Below are positions 10,522 through 21,424 of a DNA stretch of 64,000 nt, in pieces. The position numbers and the translations under genes were made by a program. This DNA comes from Celoporthe dispersa (lineage: Eukaryota; Ascomycota; Sordariomycetes; Diaporthales; Cryphonectriaceae), in the NCBI GenBank assembly GCA_016584495.1, contig WAID01000003.1, positions 3,100,001 to 3,164,000 on the forward strand. Direction: 5' to 3'. The notes beneath the pieces are model-generated. The model was not told the origin of the DNA. It did no database searches and saw only the letters and a list, made by a program, of their open reading frames with translations. The stretch's first letter is position 1, and the number at the start of each line of letters is the position of its first letter.

Positions 10522-12227
10522 TCTTTCTCCCCTCTTTCTCTTTGCAGATGGGCTCCCGTTGGGACTTCTGGCTGAGTCGCGCGCCCCATGGCACGTTAAT
10601 CATGGGGGAGGAGAGGAGAGTAGACTGGTGCCTAAGTATGGATCTCGGGACAACGAGTCATTTTACAGTCTGGTAGGGCAGCCGACCATCCGGATCTTCG
10701 ACTGTTTGAACGTTTTCTCCTCCTCAACAGTAATGGCATACGGAGCACGCACGTGTCGATATATTGTCTGCGTGTGATTCCGAGTGCCATGGCTCGCATC
10801 CTGAACGATTTCGTGTTCAGAGATGCTGGCTCCTCGTCCAACGGCGCCCAGGTCTCGACAGGCCAAGAGGTGTTCATGATGCGGACTGTGCGGGAGGCCG
10901 TGGAGCTCGAGGCCCGTACCTGCTGTTCCCATTGGCAGAAGTACGAAGCCACCCTTGACGATGGTAGCATTACCAACGGGTTTCCAAGACGGAGTTGGAG
11001 GCCGATCCGATAGGGACGGCGGCAAAATCAAGTCCGAGAGCCTGGGCAGTGAGGAGGGAGGTCCAGCTGATCTTGCGGTTTTCCCACGAGATTAGAGTTG
11101 TGGACTTTGCCAAAACAAAGGAACCAGAGGAGAAGAGAGGAGGAGGAGAAGAGGGGGCGCCATCTCGCGTATCTGGTGGATCTGGGTGAAGATGACTTGA
11201 TCTGGAAGTGTGGGTGGAGCAAAACAAGGATATTGCAGAGCCTCCACATGGACAAAGCCCCACAGTCCACGAGATGACAGGCCTCTGGTGGATTGAGCAG
11301 TGCTCGAGTCCATGCGAGTCCATGTCACGCTTGGCCTCGAATGGCATGGTGGCATCAATTCTCAGCTGCGTCCAGGCAAGCCTCATGTGTGTGTGTGTGT
11401 GATATGATGATGTATCGATGTGACGTCTATGTTTTTCTCCTTTCACTCCGCAGCCGTTGATAAAGTTAGATACTATAGTTGACATATCCACGCGAACCGT
11501 TGGATGATCAGGGCCCGTTTCACCTTCTAAACTTTGTTCATTATTAGTAGAAGGCTAAGATCTTAGCTAGGCTTGTCTTTTCCATGTAAGTAATATTCTC
11601 CATCCTCCAAGGGACACCGCCACAGCTTTGAAAAGTCTCGAGGAAATATCATGCACACACAAAACACCCAGGTCTGCTCTTCTCGCTCGATCTAAACAAT
11701 ACATTCTTCTCCCCTTCACGATAACCTCCAGTACTCGCTGCCCGTTCCATTCCATGGAAATATAGTAGCCCCACTGTGAAGAATCTCGTTGGTATAGAGG
11801 AATCCTCGTCTCTTGAGGCACCAGAGGAGTGTCCATTGGGATATGTACCAACAAAAGGAAAAGTGGATGACCAGGCTTGTGATGCCATGAAGGGTAGTGA
11901 TGAAGCCGATAGCCAGAAAGTATTGGTCCATTCTTTGACAAGGCTGGGAAAAAAAGTTCCTCTGGCATGGTTTTTTTTTTTCCTCTCGTATTTCTTTTCA
12001 ATGTTTTCTTTAATGGTGAGCAGCCTCGATCACAATCGGCCAACTTTATGGTAGCTTGTGGACGATATCTGGCCGCTCAGAAATAGTACCTTCTGCAATG
12101 TTTCGCACTCGCTTAAGAGCAGTCCACATCAGGCGGTAGTATGTCATCATGAATGTGATATTGGATGACTCGGTTCCTCGTGGTTGACCGTCTCCAGAGA
12201 AGATTGCTACCCAGATAGCCAGCCACC

Positions 12228-13328
12228 TCAGGACATCTCGGTGTCCCCCTCCTCGTCCAAGTCGCTCAGCGAGAGGAAAGAGATACAGGGCATATCGATG
12301 TCCCCGTCCTCGTCTAAGTTGCGAGGAGCCATAGGAGTCGTGAGGCCGAAGTTGATATGCTCGGCCTTCTGGATCTCCTGATAACAGGCCTTAGAGCGCA
12401 CGAGGGAATATCGGCTGCGCCGGCGGGGACGCTCGTCCAGAATCTCGGCCCACTTCCTGAGGGCCCTCGTATTGGGCGACGTGGGCCTCCTGGTGCGTCC
12501 CATCTTCTGCCGCCTCGTGCGCATGGCCTTCTTGACCTGCTTGTCGATCCCGTCTCCGATATTGTGGTGGGATCGCCTCACGGCAGCCTTTTCGGTGGTC
12601 GGCTGGGGCAGGGAGACGGACAATAGGGCTGCGAGCATGTCTTGCATGTCGTACAGCGCGTCTTCCTTCTTCTTCCGCTCCACCTTTGCTGCCGTGGCTT
12701 CGATCCAGGCCCTTGCCTCGTCGAATTCGGACGTAGTCTTGACATCGGCTGCTTGCTCAACCTCCTTGGGCTGGTTCTCGGGCTCGGAAGCCTGGCATAG
12801 CAGCTGCTGCTTGGGAATCTGGGCGGGAGATTGCTGAGGTTGGTTCCGGGCAGACAGAGGCCACTCGAACATCCGGTAATGGACGACGAGGTCATAGCCA
12901 CCACTCATAGACGTATTGATCCGCTTGAAGGGACGGTTCTCAAAGTCGTTGGGTGCTGCGTGCTTGGTTGCGTGAACAACCTCCGGGAAAGCCTCAAAGC
13001 GGTATGCCAGGGCACAAGGTGCGGGCTGCTGCTGAGCCTCTTCATCAACAGCCGGGGTCCAGAGAGCCAGAGCCAGGTGAGGCTTCTCATGTTCGACAAC
13101 GAGGTCATAGTCATCGCCGGCGGATATATTCAGCCGCTTAGGGGGATGGTCCTCACAGTCGCTGTCTCGCGCTCGCTTCGTCGTCGGAATTAGCAGCATC
13201 AAAGGCTCATCGGAAGCCTTGAGGGTCAGGACGGGTTGGGTCGAAGCCTGGAATGGGCCGAGAGAAGCAGCACCGCAAGGTAGGATAGAAATAGCGGGCT
13301 GGATGGCGTTGGCGATGATATCTCGCAT
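12228..13328 (-). CDS. Unknown protein with an internal duplication; possibly the 3' part of the gene at 13386-13917
   Basis: No family is recognised. Taking the first ATG (13328) gives 366 residues, but the frame is open upstream to the TAG at 13388-13386, so this may be the 3' part of a longer gene. A motif occurs twice: P-P-K-R-L-N-I-S-A-G-D-D-Y-D-L-V-V near residue 65 and P-F-K-R-I-N-T-S-M-S-G-G-Y-D-L-V-V near 130. Each is preceded by an acidic stretch and followed by a Trp-Pro or Trp-Thr-Pro. A basic segment (K-K-A-M-R-T-R-R-Q-K, then R-R-P) around 280-310 could be a nuclear signal. The C-terminus has two short acidic copies, L-D-E-D-G-D-I-D-M and L-D-E-E-G-D-T-E-M. No membrane helix or enzyme motif is seen. 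Confidence 0.55.
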   Translation of the reverse strand: MRDIIANAIQPAISILPCGAASLGPFQASTQPVLTLKASDEPLMLLIPTTKRARDSDCEDHPPKRLNISAGDDYDLVVEHEKPHLALALWTPAVDEEAQQQPAPCALAYRFEAFPEVVHATKHAAPNDFENRPFKRINTSMSGGYDLVVHYRMFEWPLSARNQPQQSPAQIPKQQLLCQASEPENQPKEVEQAADVKTTSEFDEARAWIEATAAKVERKKKEDALYDMQDMLAALLSVSLPQPTTEKAAVRRSHHNIGDGIDKQVKKAMRTRRQKMGRTRRPTSPNTRALRKWAEILDERPRRRSRYSLVRSKACYQEIQKAEHINFGLTTPMAPRNLDEDGDIDMPCISFLSLSDLDEEGDTEMS

Positions 13329-13385
13329 GAGCTGGATAATGCTGAAACCTTGGGCCTGGATTTCATCTTCACGGCTCACACCGAC

Positions 13386-13917
13386 CTAGGGTGTGTGCTG
13401 CTGATAGACAATCAGGACCTGGCAGCTGGTATTGCTGGTCTCGACGAGAGAGGAGATCTCATTCTGAGCCTCGATGGCGAAGATAGTCTGGGAGGGTGCC
13501 ATATAGCGGACGAGTGCGGGTTGCTGATGGATGTCTGTCCCAGCATTAATGTTGAGTGCCAGATTTTGGCGGTCGGTGGGAAAGTAATATCTACTTACTG
13601 GTTGGTCCAAGGTCGGGGCCAGAGAGCAGAAGCTGGATCGAGAGCAGTTCGGCCTGAGTGTCAGGCTGTTGGGTAAAGAGCGGACGAGAATTCGTGTCGA
13701 GCAGGTCGCGAAGTGAGTGAAACCTGTCATGGTAGTATAAGGCCAGAGCTTGCACATTGGCGAGTTCCTTCTCCAGATCCGAGATGCGCTGGCAGGTCTT
13801 CTGGTAGACGCGGGCGATGATGACAGCCGCCAGGATGCGAACGGCGAGAGGGAGGGCGGGGAGGACGCGATTTGCGACCTCGAAGAGGGCGAGAATAGCG
13901 ATGATGTAGAACAACAT
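13386..13917 (-). CDS. Unknown small protein with N-terminal membrane helix; may continue into the downstream frame
   Basis: Exons 13917-13599 and 13534-13386 give 155 residues. The 64-nt intron has a GTAAGT donor, a CTCAAC branch point and a CAG acceptor. The first 35 residues are hydrophobic (signal anchor or signal peptide), followed by a short coiled-coil-like helix (Q-R-I-S-D-L-E-K-E-L-A-N-V). The frame ends at a TAG. The same frame stays open beyond it through the 12228 stop, with only 19 codons to the next ATG. That is too short a gap for two independent fungal genes. The two parts are probably one gene whose TAG is removed by an unrecognised intron, read through, or mis-sequenced. The donor candidates near the TAG (GTCCTG, GTCGAG) are poor. 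Confidence 0.45.
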
Positions 13918-15862
13918 TGTGATCTTTAGTATCTTCGCGGAAAACGATTTAGAGGACTTGTGTTTGTGATGTGTGCAGTATCGAGAGTCTGGCTGTGCAG
14001 TGGGGAGGAAAGAAAAACAGATGGGAATCTTGGAGAGGCCGGGGGCGCGTTTATGTAGTAGAGACGCGACCCCGTAAACTGCAGCCTAGAAACAGCAGAG
14101 AAAACAACACGTGCAGTGAGTTATGCGCGATGTTTATCAGGACAATTCACAACTAGCGGCTCTCCTTTAAAGGGCATAACCTCGCAATGTCCATGGTGTT
14201 ATCTCTTGTTGTGCCATTTACTTGAGTAATTATTCACAGATCTTGAAAACCACCATCTTCCTTCCTTTTGTCACTGACAATGCCGGTAAACTACTACAAG
14301 TCGCAGAGTTTACTGTGTATAGTGTATACCAGCTGGTGTTTTGGTGCTCGAGTGAGATTTCTTGCTCAAGCCTTACTGAAGAGCCACCTGCCTAGGTCTC
14401 ATAATTGTAGATAAACCATTCTATGATAAGAGGAGGCGTTTTGTCACGTTACCGATGTGTTTTTTTCTTTTTTTAAAAAAAGGTCACTCTGGCAGTATCT
14501 GCTGCTCGCTTTCTAAGTTGTCTGCTGGTCAGCCACCTGTTAACAGGATAATGTGAACATCAGCCAAAATTGCACGACACGATAATATCAATGTTTTGGT
14601 TCTAATATATTTCGCTGCCATAGAGGAGATGAAGAGTACATTACGGATAATGTGCCACATTTATTCTGATTACTGGAGAGCCTGCTTGTATACTTGAGAG
14701 CACATTTGACTTCTTCAAATGGGAAGGAAAATGAGATCCGTTTATTTTGTGATTATTGCCCGGCCATACTACATGCGCGCTTCCAATAATAGACGTATTC
14801 TTGACATCATAGTACCCCTGACCTTCGCCTCACTGACGGTTTGTCATCATCTGAGATTGAGGGGCAGTCGTCGGGTTGATTCGATTGCACGGCAGCCTGA
14901 AACAGTATTCACTTATGAACAATAACAATCTCAAGAACAATCCCTGAGTTAGGTTACAATCGGATTGCAACCTGGAATAGAATTCACATGTGAACAATCT
15001 CATACATTCATCAGTATCCCTCACTAGACTCTCTATCCCTTTGTTGCCGACGGCTCGAACCGCTCGACGGTCCCAGGCTGGTGGAGCGGCCGACTGTCAG
15101 CACAGCTGACCAGCGCGCCTTTCCAGGCTTGGATTGAGCAGCCTTGAAAGCCCTGGTCGGTTTGCATCCTCCCAATGATGAAGAAGGTCTGGAATATAGC
15201 TGGCCACGGCGGCGCCAACCAGGGTGGCGCATACCACGAGTCGATGTTTGCGACCGCAGCCGCAGCCATGGCCGAGCTGTTTTCGTCAATTAGAAGACTA
15301 TTATCCAGATAGTCTGATGAAAACGAATCAAGGCAGCAATCTACAGCACTATTAACATATGGCTGTGCCGTGCCTTAGCTTGGTACAGCACAGAAACGGC
15401 AACGCCGGCTTGGCTTCGATCACCATGAATGCAAGTAATAATGTTCAAATATAAGAATTGCCATCTGAGCAGACAGCAAGTCCTGTGCCAGGCTTGACAG
15501 TATCGATAAAGAACTTGGGCTGAGTCCATGAACAGTTGCACACGTGCTATATATCAGCTGGAACATTTCTGACTCAGCGCGACAAAACTCCTGGCGAACA
15601 TCCCTTCCATTGGACGTGGATACGAAGACACCGTGAAGTTGGTGTCCGTCAGCTGAGTTTTGAGGCGTTGCTTTGCTGCTCGTGTCGTATAGTGGTATTA
15701 CTCACGGATGGTTACGGTTAACGCCCCATCTCTAGATCGGATATATTTGCTGTCCCGTTCACCTTCGCCTACCTGAGAAGGAACCTGACAACTCACAGAA
15801 GGGGAGAGAGAAGAAGAAGAAAAAGACATAACCCTGAAATACTTGGTCTCTTTTCATGCAAC
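13918..15862. other. Intergenic region
   Basis: No gene is supported. It is AT-richer than neighbouring coding DNA and includes an imperfect repeat (14884-14933 with 14963-14998). The last 100 bases, purine-rich (GAGAGAGAAGAAGAAG near 15803), are probably the leader of the FAD oxidase. Confidence 0.55.
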
Positions 15863-18165
15863 ATGGCCAAGACGAATCTGGCGTGGACTCACAAAGTCGA
15901 CGAGCGCATTGGCATCATCAAAGATGGCCTCGGCGGGGATGAAAGCCTCCAAGCAAAGCTCCCCGGCCTCAAGAACCTCTTAGACGACTATCTCAACACA
16001 GAAAATCCGGTCGGGACCGAGAACGACAGAGAAGGGTTCCATCGCCGTCTGCTCCGGGTCTTCCGAGACTCCGAGGTCGACTTCACCTACGAAGACTGGT
16101 TGAAGAAGCTTGCGCCTGATGAGCAGAAGAGAGTTGCCAGCTTTGTCAATGGAGACTCGATGGAAAAAGTGGCCAAGGGGTATGAGGCTGGGCCTAGCCT
16201 CGGTGTCCGCGAGCACGTCGAGCTGATGATGAAAGCTCAAGCCGGTCCAGTTGTGGCCGGGCCGATTGCTGGTAACGCAGTGAAATGGGAGGTGCAGGAC
16301 GAGAAGGAGAGTCCTCTGCGGAAGTTCCTGCATGAGCTAGTCGAGCCTTTCAGACATCATGAGAAAGGCTCAATCATCGTGAGTAATTATCTTGTCTTCC
16401 GCCGTCGAGACCTGTGTGTGCTGTTCATACTGACTCCCTCTGGAGGTGTATAAAGATGCGCAGTTCCAGAACTGGGGACAGGTCGTTGAGTACGTCCCGG
16501 CATACACGTGCATCCCCACTTCTCCAGCTGGCGTTCAGCAGATCGTCAAGTACGCCAAGTCACAAGACATGGGAGTGAGATGTGCTGGTTTCCGTGAGTA
16601 GTCACATGTCCCATTCGAAGATGATGTGGTTAATTACTGACCGCGTTTTAGGTCATTCTTGGGCCCCCATCTTCGGCCGCAAGGGACAGATCACAATCTC
16701 GCTCCTCCCGCTCCACGAGGTCACCAAACTGCCCAACTTCACGGCCCTGAGCAAAGCCTTGCCTGAGGCCAGGCCGACCGAGCTGGAAACGATCGAGGTT
16801 GTCGAGGGCACCCCTCGAGTTGCAGGGAACGCTCTGGTGCGCATCGGCGTGAGCACCACAAACGAGCGCCTCCGGCGCTGGTGTGTTGAGAACGGCAAAT
16901 ACTCCTTACCGCTCAACGTGATCATGGTAGAGATGACCATCGGAGGCACAAACGGCCCCATCTGCCACGGCGCAGGGCGGCAGCACCCAACGCTCAGCGA
17001 TCTCGTCCGCAAGGTTGAATACGTCGACTGCAACGGTGTGCTGCGCGTCGTCGAGGATCCGGCGCACCTCAAAGCAGCAAGTGGGTGTTTCGGCCTCCTG
17101 GGTGTGATCACGCACCTCACCCTCGAGCTGCAGCCCATGACCTACGCGCTCATGAACCCGCAGAAGATCCCCGTCGTCCGTGCCGTCCCGCCGCCTGATG
17201 ACATGCGGGAGGAGGACATCCCGCCTGCCCTGAGGATTGATATCACGCCTGAACAGCGGAGGGCCGACATCGAAGCTTTTGAGAAGCACTGCGCTGATGA
17301 CTACTATGTCGAGTACTTCTGGTTTCCCTATGCCGACAACTCCTGGGTCAATAACTGGAACACCACGGATGATTCGGCTGGGAGGATCGACTACCCGAAC
17401 GAGGCGGAGACATTCTTCATGTTCATCAGCCAGTTTACGCTGAACGTGCTGCAGTACTCCAAGGTCGTCAACGAGCTCATCCACGCCGTAGACCTCGACA
17501 CGGCGGCCGTGACGCTGCTGTCGCGGGCAGCGATGCTTGCGCTCCCGCACTGGGACAAGCCGGTCAAGACATACCTCACAGATGCCCTGCACTTCCAGCG
17601 TGGGATCCAGAACGTGAGGGTGCTGGATGTGGAGGTCGAGATGGAACTTCTCCCCAAGAAGGACAACCCGAGCAGGCCGGACTTCCACCTGGTGCGGAGG
17701 GCTTGGTGGGATGCCATCCTGAAATGCTATCAGCACAGCGATACCTGTCCGCAGCGGATGCCGCTCGAGATGCGTATCATGGGCGGCAGTGAGGTGATCA
17801 TGGCGCCACAGAGGGGCAACAGCTTGGGCACATGCTCGATCGAGGTCCTGACTCTCGAGAATGCGAAAGATCTGTGGAAGCCGTATGCCGAAGGGGTGCT
17901 GGCCAAGTGGCTACACTATAAGGACGGTGACGGCAGGCTGGTGAGGTCGAGGCCTCACTGGGCGAAGCAGTGGGCTGGGTTTGAGGTGGATGGGCGGCCG
18001 TGGGTGGAGAAGTTGAAGGAGCTGGATTACAAGGATGCGGTTGCCGAGTTCAAGCAGGTTCTCAGCGAGATCGGGAAGGAGCATGGTTGGACGCTGGCGG
18101 ATCTGAAGAAGCGGTTCTCGAATGATGTGCTCGATGACTTGTATTTTGACGACGTCGATGTCTAA
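15863..18165 (+). CDS. FAD-linked oxidoreductase (PCMH/ALO-type) with N-terminal extension
   Basis: Predicted flavin oxidase of the vanillyl-alcohol oxidase superfamily; the C-terminal part resembles sugar-lactone oxidases such as D-arabinono-1,4-lactone oxidase, but the substrate is unknown. Exons are 15863-16378, 16446-16593 and 16652-18165 (725 residues). Introns are 67 and 58 nt with GTGAGT donors; the first has a CTGAC branch point. The first ~175 residues are extra to the family and look soluble and charged. The FAD domain starts at the second exon (W-G-Q-V-V-E-Y-V-P, then P-T-S-P-A-G-V-Q-Q-I-V). The motif F-R-H-S-W, with H223, sits where family members carry a GGHS-like flavin motif and is created across the second splice site. 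T-I-G-G-T-N-G and G-C-F-G-L-L-G-V-I-T motifs follow. There is no secretion signal, so it is probably cytosolic. It lies 463 bases upstream of a co-directional secreted amidase. Confidence 0.8.
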
Positions 18166-18628
18166 GCAGTCTTGCGCTCAGATCTTGATTATCTCCATGT
18201 TTAGAACTATATGCATTATTATTTCCAGGGGAACGAGTCTGGACCTCAAGAGTTGAGGTTTGCTACGGTCTATGCTTACGATCGGCAACTTGATTACATT
18301 ATCCAGCTCAGAATTGACTGCCCAATTTGATACAAAGTCAATTGTTCCCCTTTTCTTCCTTTGTCTTTTGTATTAACTAATTATAAGTCAACGGTGATGC
18401 CCACAGAAGGTTGTATTTTGTTGCCAGACAGAAGCCGATAAATCAAGTAAAAGTACCACTGGGTTTGCCGATCCCGAGGACAAACGCTCGCATGCGGAGT
18501 CATGAGTGGCTAATAGCGGTCATGCGTGTTCGCAACAACCAACCTACACTTTACATATATATCACACATATGCAATTGACGACTCTGCACCAGTATCTCA
18601 AGCCATTTTCGAGGCCTCACAGGTTACG
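18166..18628. other. Spacer between oxidase and amidase
   Basis: 463 bases with no gene. A TATA-like ACATATATAT lies near 18555, about 70 bases before the amidase start, supporting an independent promoter. Confidence 0.5.
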
Positions 18629-20311
18629 ATGAAGGCAATGCGAGCGACGAGATTGTTGCCCTCGCCGAGAGCTCTCATCCTCGTGTGTGCACTCAGCACA
18701 TCATGTAGGGCTGTCTCCCTTAAGGACCCATTCGACGTCCGCGAGGCGACGATCGACAGCGTCCGCAGCGCCTTGTCCGCCGGAACCACAACATGCCGCG
18801 AGATAGTCAGTTCCTACCTCGCCCGCGTAGAAGCGTTCAACCCGACCATCAACGCCATAACAAGCCTCAACCCCGACGCTCTCACCATCGCAGACAGCAT
18901 AGACCTCCAGGTAGCACGGGGCAACGCCTCCCTCCCGCTCTTGTGCGTCCCGATCCTGGCCAAGGACAACTACGACGCCACGCCCATGGACACCACGGGC
19001 TCATGCCTCGCGCTGGCAGGAAACAAGCCCACCAAGGACGCCCCGACAATCAGGGCGCTGAAAGACGCGGGCGCCATCATCCTGGGCAAGACGAACATGC
19101 ACGAGCTTGCCCTCGAAGGCCTCTCCGTCTCCTCCCTCGGCGGACAGACCCTCGGCCCTTACGACCAGACGAGGACACCAGGTGGGAGTAGCGGTGGAAG
19201 TGGTGCGGCGGTGGCAGCCAACCTCGCCCTGCTCGCCCTGGGGACAGACACGGTCAACAGCCTGCGCAGCCCGGCGGCATCAAACTCGCTCTTCAGCCTT
19301 CGGCCCACGCGGGGGCTAATCTCGAGGGCTGGTGTGATCCCTGTTAGTCTTACGCAGGACGCGGTGGGTGCCATGGCCAGGACGGTGCGCGATCTAGCGG
19401 TTGTGTTGACGGTCATGGCTGGGGTGGGATATGATGACTACGATGATGTGACGGCGTTGATACCACCGGAAGTCGTAGGGAGGGACTACGCTGCTGCGCT
19501 GAGCGGAGGAGAGGTGAAGGGACTGAGGCTGGGGCTCGTGCAAGGGTTCCTCCCTCACACCAGCTCTAGTGAGACGACGCCAGTGAACAAAGTCATGGCC
19601 GGTATGGTGAGCAAGCTGCAAGCTGCGGGGGCTACGGTCGTGAATGTGACAGAGGCCATCTACAATGCCACAGCCATCAGCGCGGCGATGGATGTCCAAG
19701 CGTACGAGTACCGTGAGGGCCTCAATCATTACCTTGCTGGGCAGGACCGCCCTGGGGCCCAGCCAGCAACCTTTGAGGAGCTTTACAGCAGCGGGAGGTT
19801 CCTGGTCTTACCAGCCCAGTACTCCTTCATCAACACCTCCCTCGTCTCCTCGAGGTCCAACGGCTCGTACCTCGTGGCCCAGCGCGGCATCCAGAACCTC
19901 ACGAATACCCTGCAAGCAACATTTTCCACCAACGATCTCGACGCCCTCATCTACCCTGAACAAAAGAATCTCGTCGTCAAGGTGGGCTCGCCGTCCCAGA
20001 GCGGACGGAACGGTATCCTCGCTGCGCTGACAGGATCGCCCGTGGTGGTTGTGCCGGCTGGGTTCTCGAGCCCGACCGCAGAGGCGCCGATCGGAGTGCC
20101 GATCGGCATGGAAATACTGGGTCTGCCCTGGAGCGAGGATAGGCTGCTAAACATTGCCCAGGCGGTAGGCGAACTGGTGCCGGTGAGGAGAATGCCTCCT
20201 GTTGCGAACGGAACGGTGGAGGTTCCCGGAGGCGGGTATGAGAGTGTTCCAGAGGTGACGCCGTTGGCAAATGTACCGCCGCAGTATTCTTTTGGGAGGC
20301 TGTACACTTGA
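18629..20311 (+). CDS. Secreted amidase, amidase-signature family
   Basis: Hydrolyses an amide bond through a Ser-cis-Ser-Lys triad; the substrate is not deducible. Single exon, 560 residues. The ATG at 18629 was chosen because a basic start followed by a hydrophobic run (L-I-L-V-C-A-L) and small residues makes a signal peptide; a start at 18506 would bury it. Triad: K112 in A-K-D-N-Y-D, cis-Ser at S187 in G-G-S-S-G-G-S-G, nucleophile S211. The spacings of 75 and 24 residues match those of fatty-acid amide hydrolase. The nucleophile motif is odd: G-T-D-T-V-N-S-L-R-S-P in place of G-T-D-x-G-G-S-I-R-x-P, so two glycines next to the nucleophile are Val-Asn. Several N-x-S/T sites fit an extracellular enzyme. 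It may still be active, since the triad is intact. Confidence 0.88.
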   Translation: MKAMRATRLLPSPRALILVCALSTSCRAVSLKDPFDVREATIDSVRSALSAGTTTCREIVSSYLARVEAFNPTINAITSLNPDALTIADSIDLQVARGNASLPLLCVPILAKDNYDATPMDTTGSCLALAGNKPTKDAPTIRALKDAGAIILGKTNMHELALEGLSVSSLGGQTLGPYDQTRTPGGSSGGSGAAVAANLALLALGTDTVNSLRSPAASNSLFSLRPTRGLISRAGVIPVSLTQDAVGAMARTVRDLAVVLTVMAGVGYDDYDDVTALIPPEVVGRDYAAALSGGEVKGLRLGLVQGFLPHTSSSETTPVNKVMAGMVSKLQAAGATVVNVTEAIYNATAISAAMDVQAYEYREGLNHYLAGQDRPGAQPATFEELYSSGRFLVLPAQYSFINTSLVSSRSNGSYLVAQRGIQNLTNTLQATFSTNDLDALIYPEQKNLVVKVGSPSQSGRNGILAALTGSPVVVVPAGFSSPTAEAPIGVPIGMEILGLPWSEDRLLNIAQAVGELVPVRRMPPVANGTVEVPGGGYESVPEVTPLANVPPQYSFGRLYT

Positions 20312-20836
20312 GGATTTGAAGAGATTTGTGGGTGGTCATCAGCATTGGCCAGAGTCGCTCAAATATGCTTGGTGGTAATTGGATATCATCCTCCACCGTG
20401 GTGGCATAAACCTCGCTTCAACCTTGATAGGCTGGCCTCGGATCGATCTGATTACTACTGCGCGCTCGTAGGCTGTGCGTTTTCGACACTCAAACCTTTG
20501 CAGCTCGATACTTCTGATTCCGGGTTTGCATGGCGGTTTGAATTGCCGTCTGGGATGAATGCCGAGATGCTGCACGTACTCAAATGGTTTGGCAAGCTTG
20601 ATGTGCAGGAGAACGGCAGGGCAGGGAGGGAGCAAATTTGGGTGCAGGGATGAAATTAGCAAGAGACCCGCCCACCTGCCAAGGGGTCAGAGCTCCCCTC
20701 TGCGGCCTGGCCCACAGCTATCCGAATATGGAAGGAATGACAGCATTGGCCCAACCCAGTTTCAACCTCATCCGTTTGCTCGCCTCGACACCTCGTCTCT
20801 ACCACATCGCCAAAAGACCACCCATAATCCTCCGCC
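20312..20836. other. Intergenic region
   Basis: 525 bases between two + strand genes. A 102-codon open frame here has no recognisable features, so I do not call it. Confidence 0.5.
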
Positions 20837-21424
20837 ATGTTCGGATTCGTGAGTTTCACTATGCTTCCTACAGCTCCGGCGCCTTACGCTCTGAAGATGA
20901 GAGGCTAATCTGGCTCCCTGGACAGCGCAAGACCAAGGACATCGTCACGCTCTTCCACAAGGCCAACTCGCCAGCTTCGGTGCGAGTTGCGTCCCTCCTC
21001 AAGCAGGCCTCCGCCAACGCCGCCGAGAATGCCACCGAAGATCAGGCAAGCGACCACTCGGCTCAGACGACACCCGAGCGCGCCGAGTTTGACCTGAACA
21101 TCACCGAGGACCCGCCTACTTCCGATCAGGTCCAGACCATCTTGGAGTATGTGGGCAGGCACAACGTTGGCTCCATAATCAAGGGCGCCTCGTCCGAGAG
21201 CGAGGCGATGAAGCTGTTCAAGCAGAGCGCAGAGAGCTTTCAGAGGCCTGTGGTATGTTTTGATATTGTCACCTGCTCCTTCCCAGCCGGCCAGAGTGTC
21301 GAGTGTCAACTGTCGACGTTCGGATGCTAACATGCGGCAGACGGTGGACTGGAACAACGGCAAAGCTGTTGCTGGTGCTGATGAGTCCAAGATATTGAAG
21401 ATGCTGAGCCAGCTTCCTAAATAA
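20837..21424 (+). CDS. Fmp46-like mitochondrial redox protein (DUF1687)
   Basis: Small thioredoxin-fold protein; the yeast relative Fmp46 is a putative mitochondrial redox protein. Exons are 20837-20848 (only four codons, M-F-G-F), 20926-21252 and 21341-21424, 140 residues in total. Introns are 77 and 88 nt with GTGAGT and GTATGT donors. The start of the fold is the conserved D-I-V-T-L-F-H-K strand with S-P-A-S at about residues 8-22. The family C-terminal signature R-P-V-T-V-D-W-N-N-G-K-A-V follows the third exon join. A variable acidic region (residues 30-60) separates the first helix from the F-D-L-N-I-T-E-D-P-P-T segment. The family usually carries a redox cysteine, but the first block here has Ser where one might expect Cys and the protein contains no obvious C-x-x-C. 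Catalytic function is therefore uncertain. Confidence 0.8.

Larger units (their letters stand above)
8682..12227. other. Long gene-free interval
   Basis: About 3.5 kb with no coding region I can support on either strand; open frames are short and lack domain-like composition. It contains the CT-rich leader of the RGS gene (8715-8790), a GT dinucleotide array (10319-10342), a TC array (10501-10521) and a shorter GT array (about 11386-11401). Confidence 0.55.

Noticed and set aside
15690..15730. tRNA-like GTATAGTGGTATTA element
   Set aside because: Resembles an A box, but there is no matching B box or foldable acceptor stem downstream.
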